A stretch of 48,472 bases of DNA, taken from NCBI GenBank assembly GCA_902362805.1, contig CABIXY010000013.1, forward strand, positions 6,741-55,212, given 5' to 3'. This document shows, piece by piece, positions 1 to 8,451 of this stretch (the first letter of the stretch is position 1; each line of letters begins with the position of its first letter). The translations under genes and the position numbers were made by a program. The notes below the pieces were generated by a model. That model was not told where the DNA came from. It did no database searches and saw only the letters and a program-made list of their open reading frames with translations. This DNA is from Eubacteriaceae bacterium. GTDB lineage: Bacteria > Bacillota > Clostridia > Peptostreptococcales > Anaerovoracaceae.

Positions 1-2
1 CG

Positions 3-2141
3 CAGGATGATTGGAATGCGATGGATTACACGACTGGTAACTGGCCAGAGACGATCAATATCACCGGCAATATTGATACTGACCGTTATGTCTATTCCAA
101 CATCACTGTGACAAGCGGCACCTTTACCACCAGCGCCGGAATATCCGGTGCAGTTACCGTGTCAGGCGGTACTTTTAACTACCAGGGACAGGGAAACCCT
201 CTGTCTTCTGTCACCTTAACGGACGGAGCTTTCACAAATGGAGGAACCGTTTCAGCAGCAATAGTTGAGGGTGGAACGTTTACCAACGACGGAACAGTAA
301 CCGGACTGACCTTATCGGGCACAGGAGCCTTTGTCAACGAGGGAACCGTTTCCGGCACTGTCAACGTCGACGGTGGAACCTTTACTAATGCGGCTGGCGG
401 GACGGTCGAATCCCCTGTACTGATGTCTGACGGCGACTTTAATAACAACGGCACCATCAGAACGTTAGAACTCAGCGGCGGGAAGTTCACCATCTCTGGT
501 TCGAGCTCACAGGACGCGGTCACCATGAGCGGCGGTACCATTACCAATAATGAAGGAACAGAGGTTTCCCTGAACATCAACGGACAGGTTTATTCCCTGG
601 CTGGCAACAGTTCTTTTAAAGACGTTCTTGCAGCACCTGCAAACTTAACGTGGACGCAGAACTCCGATAAGCGCAACGTTACGGCAACGTGGGGCTCCGT
701 GGCAGATGCGGAGAGCTATAACGTCACCTTGTATAAGGGTAATCAGAAAGTCGGCGATACGCAGACCGTTTCTGACACCATCTGCGATTTTACCAGTCAA
801 ATCCTCGCAGGCGGCCACGGGACATATACCTTCCGCGTGCAGGCTCTTGCAAATGGCCAAGTAGCAAGCCCCGCTGTTACAAGCGAAATAGTCGGAACAC
901 AAGGAGTCTTCGAGTACAGTGGTCCATCGGGCGATGTTACCACTAACGATTACGCCTGGAACGCTGCCACCCAGACCCTGTCCATCAGGACAAATAACGG
1001 CTGTCCCGCTTGGAAGTCCAATACCAGCATCCTGGGGACGCTGATCGACGACAGTTCCTTTGACATCGTGAAACACGCCGTCTTAGGACCAAAGGTTTCT
1101 ATTTTAATGACAGGGATTCTGCCGTGCCCCCAGCTGGAGACTCTGGTTGTACAAGCTGGCGGCAATTTGACAGCCCACTCCAGATGGGCATCCGGAATAC
1201 CTTCAACCGTTAAGGCTTATCACCCTGGCGGCGTGATTCCCGGGTTTAACTACCATGTGGAAAAGTTCGAATGCCTTATCGCAGGCATTGAGGACGGCCA
1301 GGTCTTCAAAGGCAGTGCGCCGGATGGCTTCACGGTTTATGGCGCAGGCAACGTCGTAAATCAAGACGCCCGCTATATGCAGGCCCAGTCCTGGGAAATT
1401 ACAAAATCCGGCGGCGGCAGGGTTTCCGGCGGCAATTTTACAGAAAACGAAGAAAACGCTTACACCGTTGGAAGCGCCGATATGAAATTGAATCCTGCCG
1501 ACTACGGCACCTACACCCTGGCCGTCACTTACCAGCCACAGGAATATGCAGGCGGTAGTTGGGCAGATGACGGAGGTCTCAAGACCGTCTCCGCCACCTT
1601 CACCATCGAGCCGGAAGGCGGCACTGGCGGCGATCCTGACCCGTCCTATCCATCTGTACGTCAGTACACCATCATTTCCTCTGCTGATCCAGGTGGCACC
1701 ATCACACCGGATGGCAGCACTGTGGTTTCTGCAGGTCTTTCCGCCAGCTATGCCGTCAAAGCCGCGGAGGGCTATATCCTGAAGGACGTCCTGGTAGACG
1801 GAAATTCCGTCGGCCCTCTGGCAGAATACACCTTCGAGCGGGTCTACGCGGACCACACCATCCACGCCGTCTTTGAAAAGAAGGCAGGCGGTGATGACCC
1901 TCTGGAGCCGGATAATCCGGAAAAACCGGGCAAGCCGAATAAACCGGGCACTCCGGCGGACAAACCGAACGGCAGGCCTGGAACGTCTGGCAAGCCAGGA
2001 AGCGGGACGGTTTCCACAGGCAGTGGGACTACGGACAATACCCCAAAGACCGGCGATGAAAGCGATCTGCTGCTGTGGATAGTCCTGGCAGCTGCCGCTG
2101 GTGGTACAACTTTGGTCCTGGCCAGAAGAAGAAGCAATTAA
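3..2141 (+). CDS. LPXTG-anchored cell-wall surface protein (5' truncated by window edge)
   Basis: The frame is open from base 3, so the protein starts upstream and lacks its signal peptide here. The first ~200 visible residues are short repeats of the GGTFTNDGTV type, about 20 residues each, resembling a right-handed beta-helix. A fibronectin-III-like module follows at about residues 207-295. Near residues 550-625 there is a bacterial surface repeat (the YTIISSADPGGTI to FEK segment, Flg_new_2/InlB-B-like). A Pro/Lys/Gly-rich wall-spanning stretch leads to the sortase motif NTPKTGD, a hydrophobic helix and the tail ARRRSN. A sortase would therefore link it to peptidoglycan. Its role is unknown, with adhesion plausible. 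No sortase gene is present in the window. It converges with the SpaA-domain gene on the other strand. Confidence 0.85.
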   Translation, partial: QDDWNAMDYTTGNWPETINITGNIDTDRYVYSNITVTSGTFTTSAGISGAVTVSGGTFNYQGQGNPLSSVTLTDGAFTNGGTVSAAIVEGGTFTNDGTVTGLTLSGTGAFVNEGTVSGTVNVDGGTFTNAAGGTVESPVLMSDGDFNNNGTIRTLELSGGKFTISGSSSQDAVTMSGGTITNNEGTEVSLNINGQVYSLAGNSSFKDVLAAPANLTWTQNSDKRNVTATWGSVADAESYNVTLYKGNQKVGDTQTVSDTICDFTSQILAGGHGTYTFRVQALANGQVASPAVTSEIVGTQGVFEYSGPSGDVTTNDYAWNAATQTLSIRTNNGCPAWKSNTSILGTLIDDSSFDIVKHAVLGPKVSILMTGILPCPQLETLVVQAGGNLTAHSRWASGIPSTVKAYHPGGVIPGFNYHVEKFECLIAGIEDGQVFKGSAPDGFTVYGAGNVVNQDARYMQAQSWEITKSGGGRVSGGNFTENEENAYTVGSADMKLNPADYGTYTLAVTYQPQEYAGGSWADDGGLKTVSATFTIEPEGGTGGDPDPSYPSVRQYTIISSADPGGTITPDGSTVVSAGLSASYAVKAAEGYILKDVLVDGNSVGPLAEYTFERVYADHTIHAVFEKKAGGDDPLEPDNPEKPGKPNKPGTPADKPNGRPGTSGKPGSGTVSTGSGTTDNTPKTGDESDLLLWIVLAAAAGGTTLVLARRRSN

Positions 2142-2161
2142 GATATTTTTTTCCTATAAGC

Positions 2162-2205
2162 AAAGCCGCCCGCACAAAGGAATCATCCTTTGTGCGGGCG
2201 GCTTT
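2162..2205 (+). terminator. Intrinsic terminator after the LPXTG gene
   Basis: A perfect 20-bp stem with a 4-nt loop lies 20 bp after the stop codon. Its arms start AAAGCCGCCCGC and end GCGGGCGGCTTT, and TCTCT follows. Confidence 0.9.
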
Positions 2206-2223
2206 CTCTATACACGTCATGCC

Positions 2224-2275
2224 AAAAAAGCCCCTCCGCCAGCCTGGTTGAATAGACCTGGCTATGCGGAAGGGT
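2224..2275 (-). terminator. Intrinsic terminator of the SpaA-domain gene
   Basis: On the minus strand, a stem of CCCTTCCGC-ATAGCCAGGT against ACCAGGCT-GGCGGAGGG is followed by a run of six T (2229-2224), 30 bp downstream of the SpaA gene. Confidence 0.85.
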
Positions 2276-2304
2276 TCTGGCTTCCTTATTATACGGTTAT
2301 TGCG

Positions 2305-3216
2305 TTATGGCCGCGCCTGTACTTGCATGGCTGCTTCTTCACTTGGAGTATGCCCTGGTTCTGTCTGGACGGCATAAACGACCTGACCTGCCCTGAGATA
2401 GGTTCCCGACGGCACTATGACAAACCAAGTGCCAGCGTCCGTCACTTCAGCGTTAACAACCACACCGTCAGCCAGCCTTACAGCAATCGAGGCACCCGGA
2501 ATGCCGGTTCCTGTAATTAAAAAATCAGCTTCCAGCACCGTATTGATTACGGGAGGCCGGCTGGGGGCAGGAATCCTTACGTTCTTGGCAGTAAACGTCT
2601 CCAGTGGAGTTCCATTGATGAAAACCTTTCCGCCGGTGGTCACATGGACAGTAAATTCCGTCTCTGCAGCAATGTAACCTTGCGGTGCAGTAATTTCACG
2701 GAAGGTATAGGTTCCAGGACCAAAGATTCCAAAATCCACCACCCCATCACTGCCTGAAGCAGCCCTGACACCATTGGATAATTCAAACACAGCGCCTTCA
2801 AGAGGCAGGCCCGTATTGGCATCGACCTTTAGAAACGATACTTCCGCATCACCATTGGGCAGGTCATACAGCGGGAAATTCTCGGCTGGACTCCCATCGA
2901 TGGTCACACTGCCGTCCTCACCTACCATTACCTGATGACTGGTTCTCTCTGGCAGATAACCGTCAGGCACCGCCGTCTCAACCAAAGTATATTCTCCCGG
3001 CACAAGGCCCGCAAAGGATAGTTTACCAGTTCTGTCGGAAGTCGCCGTCGCCACTGGACTGCCGTTCTGATAAAGGGTATAAGCCGCGCCCGCCAAGGGC
3101 AGGCCAGTCTCCTGATCGTACTTTACTGCTGTAAAGGATCCTTTTACAGGATCTGGCTTCGGTTTGCAAACACAGCGAAGAGGCCAGCAGCAGCAACATC
3201 TATTCCATATTTTCAT
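2305..3216 (-). CDS. Cys-rich N-terminus protein with two SpaA/Cna-B domains
   Basis: About 303 residues. The start chosen is the ATG at 3216, because the upstream GTG and ATG overlap the SD (AAAAGG). The N-terminus MKIWNRCCCCWPLRCVCK holds six Cys in 12 residues, with no signal peptide, lipobox or LPXTG motif. Two prealbumin-like SpaA (Cna-B) domains follow, at about residues 25-110 and 112-205. Each has the expected Lys (VKYDQETGLPL, LKVDANTGLPL) and the Glu of GEYTLVETAVPDGY or GTYTFREITAPQGY. The second ends TAKN, giving the Asn for an intramolecular isopeptide bond. The last ~90 residues form an Ig-like module (bacterial Big type). The architecture resembles pilin or adhesin subunits, but the export route and anchor are unclear. 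It lies 55 bp downstream of the histidine kinase gene, with no terminator seen between them. Confidence 0.75.
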   Translation of the reverse strand: MKIWNRCCCCWPLRCVCKPKPDPVKGSFTAVKYDQETGLPLAGAAYTLYQNGSPVATATSDRTGKLSFAGLVPGEYTLVETAVPDGYLPERTSHQVMVGEDGSVTIDGSPAENFPLYDLPNGDAEVSFLKVDANTGLPLEGAVFELSNGVRAASGSDGVVDFGIFGPGTYTFREITAPQGYIAAETEFTVHVTTGGKVFINGTPLETFTAKNVRIPAPSRPPVINTVLEADFLITGTGIPGASIAVRLADGVVVNAEVTDAGTWFVIVPSGTYLRAGQVVYAVQTEPGHTPSEEAAMQVQARP

Positions 3217-3271
3217 AATCATCACCTTTTAAAGTTTTACATATTATGATATGCAATAGACATCTGACTTG

Positions 3272-5740
3272 TTAAACCTCTGTCCGGCCGCGCCGCTCGT
3301 TGACAGCTGACAGCCATTTCATCAAAATCCGGCCGGATTCCTCCATACTGATCGGTTTGGTCATATAGTCGTCAAAGCCTTCAGCCAGCAGCAATTCTCT
3401 GGCACTGTCGGTGGCATCCGCCGTCAAGACGACGATAGGCAACTTCTCGTATCTGCCGCCTGCAAGCATCCGAATTTTTTTCATGGTCTTGATACCGTCC
3501 ATTTCCGGCATCATATAGTCCATGAAGATCAGATCGTAATCCCTGCGGCTAGCCGCTTCGATGGCTTCCCTGCCCGAATCAGCACAGTCGATATCCATTT
3601 CAAAAGCCTGCAGCAAAGCTTCTGCAATCTGCAGATTCAGGTTATTATCATCTACGATCAGAACCCTCACATGGGGCAGTAAAGGCGTTTCGAACTTCTC
3701 TTCCTCTGCAATGCATAAGCCGGCATCCATCCGTTTGAGCAGGGATACCAGCTGGATACCGAAGAGCGGTACAAAGATTGCCGCGTCTTCCGGCTCATCG
3801 GACATCAAGCCGTGCTCCTGAATCTTCAGCAGGGTCACCAGCTTTTGATCATCTGCCAGCTTTCCCTCCAGCTCCTGATGAACAGTCAGCCTATCGGCCA
3901 TGACCATCTCATAACAGCCTTCAGAAAGTGCGCTCTGAAATTCGCTGTAATCAGCACAGATTTGATATTGCAAACCTAACTCCTGCAGATAGAACTCATA
4001 ATTCTCTCTCAGCGATCGTACCATTTCGTAGATCAGAATGCGCGGAAGGCTCTTTTGAGAGAGATCCATCAAAATCTTTTCTCCTGCAGCCGCCTGCACA
4101 ATCCTGGCCGTAAAGACAGCCCCCACACCGTATTCACTGACTACTGTGATATCTCCTTCCATCATTTTGCACAGGGAGTTGGCAATGGAAAGACCCAGTC
4201 CGGTCCCTTCTTTGCCGTGGTTGTAAGGAGAATCAATTTGGTTGAAGCTTTCAAACAGCTTATCCATGTCCTGCTTTTTGATGCCGATTCCCGTATCCTC
4301 CACTGCCATGGTCAGAAGAATCTGATCCTTGTCTCTATCACAGTGCAGGGACAATTTAACATAGCCCTCCTCCGTAAACTTCACGGCATTGCCTACGATG
4401 TTGATCAAAATCTGCTTGATTCTCGTCATATCCCCAATCATCTGTGCCGGCACTGTTTTGTCCACATCCAGGAAGAAGCGTATCGGTTTGTCTTCAATTC
4501 TGACCGCTGCCAGAAACGCAACGTCATAGAGCAAAGTTTCCGTCTGGTATTGCTCATTGAGGATGGTAAATTTACCCGCTTCCAGTTTTGACAAATCCAA
4601 GACATCATTGATGATCGTCAGCAGTCCTTTGCCGGAGTTGAGAATGCTTCGCACGTATTCCTTCTGCCTGATGTTTAACTCACTTCGCATCAAAAGTTCG
4701 CCCATGCCTACGATGGCATTCATCGGCGTGCGGATTTCATGACTGATATTGGCGAGGAAAATCGACTTCGCCTCCGCTGCATGGCGCTGGTTTTGGGAGA
4801 CAATCCATATCCCTCCTGCCGCTGCCAGCAAAATCAAAAATACGATGATGGCGGCAACGCCCGTGCGCATCAGTTCTTTGGTCAGCATATCTGTCTTTGC
4901 CGTAATCACATCCTTGGGCACGATGTTTACAATCGTCCAGTCGTTCAGTCCCAGAGGACAATAATAACCAAACCGCTCCGTACCCAGCTGATCGTAGAGA
5001 ATCGTACCCGATTCTCCCGCCATTATGCTTTCCTTGATTGCTTGGGCGCTTCCGCCTGTCTTGATCTCCACATTGTCTAAAACGCGGTAAAAGTTATTGT
5101 AATCCATGCTTTTATTGCGCATGATCAAGTTTCCATCTCTATCGATGATGTAAGAATAACCTTCTCCGCCAAAGCTTTCCGTTCCCAGCGCTTCCTGTAA
5201 TTTCGAGATGTCCAGCATGGCCATCATAACGCCTGAGATTTTGCCACTTTGGTCTTTTGCCGGTACAGCCAGAAGAATGCCAGATGCTGCTCGGTTAGTA
5301 AAAATGTAACGGACGATGCCGCTGATCGAAGACTGTCCCTTGACAGCTTTTTTGAAGTACGTCTGATCAGAAACATCCCCATTTCTAGATGATTCGGTGG
5401 CCTGCAATCGCCCGCCAATATTTGCGTAGCCAGCAAAGACAAATCCCTGGTTCTTTACGATATCTTTTAAATAAGCAGCTCGCTTCTCCTCTGGGATGAC
5501 AAGATAGGTGTCCCCTATGGTCTGCAGAGAATTCTGCGTATCCTTTACCACCATTTTGGTATATGCTGTAATGTTGTCAGCCACTTCTGACATCACGACC
5601 TGATTCTCTGTCTGCAGCGTCTTGTCAAATCGCTGAATGTAAGAGATGGCAAAAACACCAAAGAGGATCACAACCATCAACAGGGCAGCAATTATAAAAG
5701 AGAAATGTTTCTTATCTTTCATCAGAGTCTTCAGCTTCAT
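3272..5740 (-). CDS. Hybrid sensor histidine kinase with extracellular Cache sensor
   Basis: 822 residues. TM1 spans about 13-35, an extracellular dCache-like sensor about 38-280, and TM2 about 290-316. The HisKA box NISHEIRTPMNAI has phospho-acceptor His334. The HATPase_c domain has the N box (NIVGNAVKFT), the G1 box DTGIGI and the G2 box GTGLGL. A degenerate receiver-like stretch (about 565-670) lacks an acidic pocket. The C-terminal receiver is intact, with D697/D698, phospho-acceptor D741 (FMDYMMPEMDG) and K795 (TKP). The kinase should autophosphorylate and relay to its own receiver. No HPt or DNA-binding partner is adjacent. Its ATG shares one base with the stop codon of the upstream binding-protein gene (TAATG), so translation is coupled and the binding protein is the likely signal-input partner. 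Confidence 0.93.
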   Translation of the reverse strand: MKLKTLMKDKKHFSFIIAALLMVVILFGVFAISYIQRFDKTLQTENQVVMSEVADNITAYTKMVVKDTQNSLQTIGDTYLVIPEEKRAAYLKDIVKNQGFVFAGYANIGGRLQATESSRNGDVSDQTYFKKAVKGQSSISGIVRYIFTNRAASGILLAVPAKDQSGKISGVMMAMLDISKLQEALGTESFGGEGYSYIIDRDGNLIMRNKSMDYNNFYRVLDNVEIKTGGSAQAIKESIMAGESGTILYDQLGTERFGYYCPLGLNDWTIVNIVPKDVITAKTDMLTKELMRTGVAAIIVFLILLAAAGGIWIVSQNQRHAAEAKSIFLANISHEIRTPMNAIVGMGELLMRSELNIRQKEYVRSILNSGKGLLTIINDVLDLSKLEAGKFTILNEQYQTETLLYDVAFLAAVRIEDKPIRFFLDVDKTVPAQMIGDMTRIKQILINIVGNAVKFTEEGYVKLSLHCDRDKDQILLTMAVEDTGIGIKKQDMDKLFESFNQIDSPYNHGKEGTGLGLSIANSLCKMMEGDITVVSEYGVGAVFTARIVQAAAGEKILMDLSQKSLPRILIYEMVRSLRENYEFYLQELGLQYQICADYSEFQSALSEGCYEMVMADRLTVHQELEGKLADDQKLVTLLKIQEHGLMSDEPEDAAIFVPLFGIQLVSLLKRMDAGLCIAEEEKFETPLLPHVRVLIVDDNNLNLQIAEALLQAFEMDIDCADSGREAIEAASRRDYDLIFMDYMMPEMDGIKTMKKIRMLAGGRYEKLPIVVLTADATDSARELLLAEGFDDYMTKPISMEESGRILMKWLSAVNERRGRTEV

Positions 5741-7050
5741 TACGCCTCCTCACCTCCTGCCAATCTCTCAGTTCTGAGATGATCCATCTCGCGCAGACAA
5801 TCTTTGGGAGACAGTCCGCTGCCTTTCTTCATATAGTCTAAAATGCAGGAAGCATCCATCTGGGAAAATCCCCGGATGCGGAGCCAGGCAATAGAATCTC
5901 TGTATTTTTGTTCTATCAGATGCTCTGCCTCCAGATATTGAGGCGTAGAAATACTGGCTACCTGGTTTTTAAAGACGGGCGCCGTATAGATATTCTCAAA
6001 GGCAATATTGTAGTTATATGGATCGGCCAGGAAGGTGATGAAATTGAGAGCCGCCTCCAGTCTGGCGCTGTTTTTGTTGACAATAAACAGACCCAAGTTG
6101 GGGCCTTCAAAGGTCCCCTCTTCAGGAATGCCTACAAAGGCCGGCATCAGCCCGAATTTTGTCGCATTGCCCTTAAAATCTGTATACAACCAGGTATCCC
6201 AGCAGAGCATCATAGCGTAATTACCGCTGTCCATCGCGTCGTTCATGCCGTCCCAGTCATTCTTTTCATAGTCTTGCCCCAGATAGCCTTTTTCGGCCAT
6301 CTCGCCATACCACTCCACCACCTGCTGCATCTCAGGAATGTCTGCATAGCCTTTCTTTCCCTCATTGAGTTTTTCCAAAGTCTCACCGTTCTCAACAAGA
6401 GAGTCCAAAGGGAATTGGTACAGCAGCATGGAAACTTCTTTTGCCGGCAGATAGAGCGGTGTAATGCCGTTCTTTTTTAAAGTTTTGCAGACTTCCATGA
6501 ACTGTTCCTGAGTTTTTGGAATTTCCAGCCCATATTTTTCAAAGATTTCCTTATTGTAGAGGGTTCCAGAAATAGAAGCCTCCCAATGGGGCAGCCCGAT
6601 CACCTTGCCGTTAAAGATGGTCTGATTAATGGAAGTATCTGTCAAATCGTCCACCCACTGCGCTTCAGTAAAGTCGTAAAAGTTTTTGTCCGGATTGTAA
6701 GCTTCTATATTGGCGCCGCCATAACTCAGCAAAATATCAGGCTTTTCGATTTCGCCTTTGACCGATGCCTGCATGCGGGCCTCGAAGTCTTCTTTTGGTA
6801 TCTGCACGATTTCCAGTTCATTTCCGGTCAATTCCTTATAACGTTCAAAAGCCCGCTTTATGTAGCTGCGTTCTAAATCGGGATAGACTCCCCAGATGAC
6901 CAGCTTTTCACCGCTGCCCTTCTTCCAGTCGTAGACTGGTTCTGTAAAAGCCTCTGCTTTATCTGTCGGAACGTTTTCTTTCTGTCCGCATCCTGCCGCC
7001 AGCGAGAAAAGGAAACAAGCAATCATCAATAGGGCAATTCTCTTTTTCAT
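5740..7050 (-). CDS. Lipoprotein extracellular solute-binding protein (family 1-like)
   Basis: About 436 residues from the ATG at 7050. The start is supported by SD AGAGGAAG and by the signal peptide MKKRIALLMIACFLFSLAAG ending in lipobox LAAGC. An open frame reaches 7149, but those 33 extra residues would precede the signal peptide. The mature protein has the sugar-binding ABC receptor pattern: an early LVIWGVYPDLE strand, the YNKEIFEKYGLEIPKTQEQF hinge segment typical of SBP_bac_1/8, and aromatic-rich pocket motifs. No ABC permease or ATPase gene is near. The next gene, overlapping by one base, is a Cache hybrid kinase. I infer that this protein presents a ligand (perhaps a carbohydrate) to the kinase rather than feeding a transporter, though orphan transport genes elsewhere are possible. 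Confidence 0.9.
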   Translation of the reverse strand: MKKRIALLMIACFLFSLAAGCGQKENVPTDKAEAFTEPVYDWKKGSGEKLVIWGVYPDLERSYIKRAFERYKELTGNELEIVQIPKEDFEARMQASVKGEIEKPDILLSYGGANIEAYNPDKNFYDFTEAQWVDDLTDTSINQTIFNGKVIGLPHWEASISGTLYNKEIFEKYGLEIPKTQEQFMEVCKTLKKNGITPLYLPAKEVSMLLYQFPLDSLVENGETLEKLNEGKKGYADIPEMQQVVEWYGEMAEKGYLGQDYEKNDWDGMNDAMDSGNYAMMLCWDTWLYTDFKGNATKFGLMPAFVGIPEEGTFEGPNLGLFIVNKNSARLEAALNFITFLADPYNYNIAFENIYTAPVFKNQVASISTPQYLEAEHLIEQKYRDSIAWLRIRGFSQMDASCILDYMKKGSGLSPKDCLREMDHLRTERLAGGEEA

Positions 7051-7090
7051 CAGTTCTTCCTCTGCATTTCTTATCGCTAAAGATAACTCT

Positions 7091-7131
7091 ATTTTAACAC
7101 CAATTGTTGAAAATGTCGATTTTAAATCGAC
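7091..7131 (-). promoter_or_regulatory. Promoter of the binding-protein/kinase operon with overlapping palindrome
   Basis: On the minus strand, -35 TCGACA (7119-7114) and -10 TAAAAT (7096-7091) are 17 bp apart. A perfect inverted repeat with 8-bp arms and one central base (GTCGATTT-A-AAATCGAC, 7115-7131) overlaps the -35 box and could be an operator. A second small dyad, TGCGC-N5-GCGCA, lies at 7134-7148. Confidence 0.55.
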
Positions 7132-7155
7132 CATGCGCCATTTGCGCAATCAAAA

Positions 7156-7195
7156 AAACTTATGGATATCTGCTCGTCCAGATTCCCATAAGTTT
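7156..7195 (-). terminator. Terminator of the five-gene permease/racemase operon
   Basis: A stem AAACTTATGG paired with CCATAAGTTT, plus inner ATCTG/CAGAT pairing, is followed on the minus strand by TTTTGATT. It lies 12 bp after the dipeptidase stop codon. Confidence 0.8.
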
Positions 7196-7206
7196 CTGTT
7201 TCATCT

Positions 7207-8451
7207 TTATTCACAGGCCAGCTTTTCTATCGCCAGTCTGTATATCTCCCTGGCTTTTTCCAGGTCTTCTACGTAAATCCACTCGTCCTTTTGATGTTCT
7301 GTGCACTCGCGGCCGGGAAAAACGGGTCCAAAAGCCACGATGCCCGCCATGGCTCTGGCGTAGGTGCCGCCGCCCATAACCTGCGGTTCCCTCGCATCTC
7401 CTGTCACTTCTGCGTAAGCTGACATCAGCTTTTTGATGACCTCTCCGTCCTTGTCCATATAGACCGGATCCATGGAAGTGATCTTCTCCACTTTGACGCC
7501 ATAAGGTGCCGCCGCTTTTTCCATGCGGTCCAACACCTCTTCTCCGCTGTAAGTAACCGGATAGCGGATGTCCGCTTCCAATGACAGCATCTCGTCATTC
7601 ATCCCGATTCGTCCCACATTAAAGGACAAAGAGCCGCTGGCTTCATCATTGAGGCCGATATCGATCTTGGAACCGTCCAACCACCAGCCGATTTTCTCCA
7701 TATAGAATCTGGCAAAAGGGCAATCGTGGACTGCCGCCTTTCGCATCAGCTTTGTAATTGCGTTTTCCCCTTCTTCCGGCGTGCTGCCGTGAGCAGCTTT
7801 TCCTGCTTCCTGCAGAACAGTGCCGTCTGTCAAAGACCCTTTCGCCCAGTCCGCCACCATGTTAGGCGCATCCCCGCCGCTGACTTTGACAAAGCCTGAT
7901 TTTGACGCTTCCATGGACAGCCGAACCATCAGAATGCCTTTTTCACCATAGATCGCAGGAAAATCTGCATCAGGTGTAAAACCGAAGGTCGGAATTTCCT
8001 CGTGTTCTTTATAATAGTCCATGTCCACCCAGTCGCCTGTCTCTTCCTGACAGCCGAAGATGATGCGGACGCGCTTGTTCAGTTTTTTGCCCGAATCCAG
8101 AACGTCCTTCATGGCGAAGACAGCCGCCATGGCAGGACCTTTGTCGTCCATGACGCCACGGCCGTAGATTTTGCCGTCCACGATTTCGCCTGCAAAGGGA
8201 TCGTGCTCCCAGCCTTCGCCAGCCGGAACTACATCCAGATGACAGAGGATGCCCATCAGCTCCTCACCTTGGCCGATTTCCGCCCAGCCCAGATAATCGC
8301 CGCAGTTCTTGGTACGGAAACCCCGCCCTTTGCAAAAATCCAGCATATAAATCAGGGCATCGTGGACGTTTCTGCCGAAGGGCATATTCTCCTCAGCCGG
8401 CGCATCGGTGATGCTGGGAATCGCAATCAGCTTTTTTAATGAATCTATCAT
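7207..8451 (-). CDS. M20 family metallo-dipeptidase (PepV/Sapep-like)
   Basis: 414 residues, near the family norm. The di-zinc site is visible: H71 and D73 in CHLDVVPAG, the bridging Asp in GRGVMDDKGP, catalytic and metal Glu in CQEETG (136/137), Asp in TPDADFP, and the C-terminal His in CTEHQKDEW. PepV-like enzymes cleave dipeptides, including beta-Ala or D-residue dipeptides, in the cytoplasm. The start ATG overlaps the stop of the upstream racemase gene by 4 bp (ATGA), so it is the last cistron of the NCS1-racemase-DUF917-racemase operon. In that context it may hydrolyse an N-carbamoyl, N-acyl or dipeptide-like intermediate instead of a generic dipeptide. That is inference. Confidence 0.9.
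   Translation of the reverse strand: MIDSLKKLIAIPSITDAPAEENMPFGRNVHDALIYMLDFCKGRGFRTKNCGDYLGWAEIGQGEELMGILCHLDVVPAGEGWEHDPFAGEIVDGKIYGRGVMDDKGPAMAAVFAMKDVLDSGKKLNKRVRIIFGCQEETGDWVDMDYYKEHEEIPTFGFTPDADFPAIYGEKGILMVRLSMEASKSGFVKVSGGDAPNMVADWAKGSLTDGTVLQEAGKAAHGSTPEEGENAITKLMRKAAVHDCPFARFYMEKIGWWLDGSKIDIGLNDEASGSLSFNVGRIGMNDEMLSLEADIRYPVTYSGEEVLDRMEKAAAPYGVKVEKITSMDPVYMDKDGEVIKKLMSAYAEVTGDAREPQVMGGGTYARAMAGIVAFGPVFPGRECTEHQKDEWIYVEDLEKAREIYRLAIEKLACE

Noticed and set aside
7207..8451. N-carbamoyl-amino-acid amidohydrolase identity for the M20 gene.
   Set aside because: Its motifs and length fit the PepV/Sapep dipeptidase subgroup better than the carbamoylase (AllC/HyuC) subgroup. The operon context alone is not enough to rename it.
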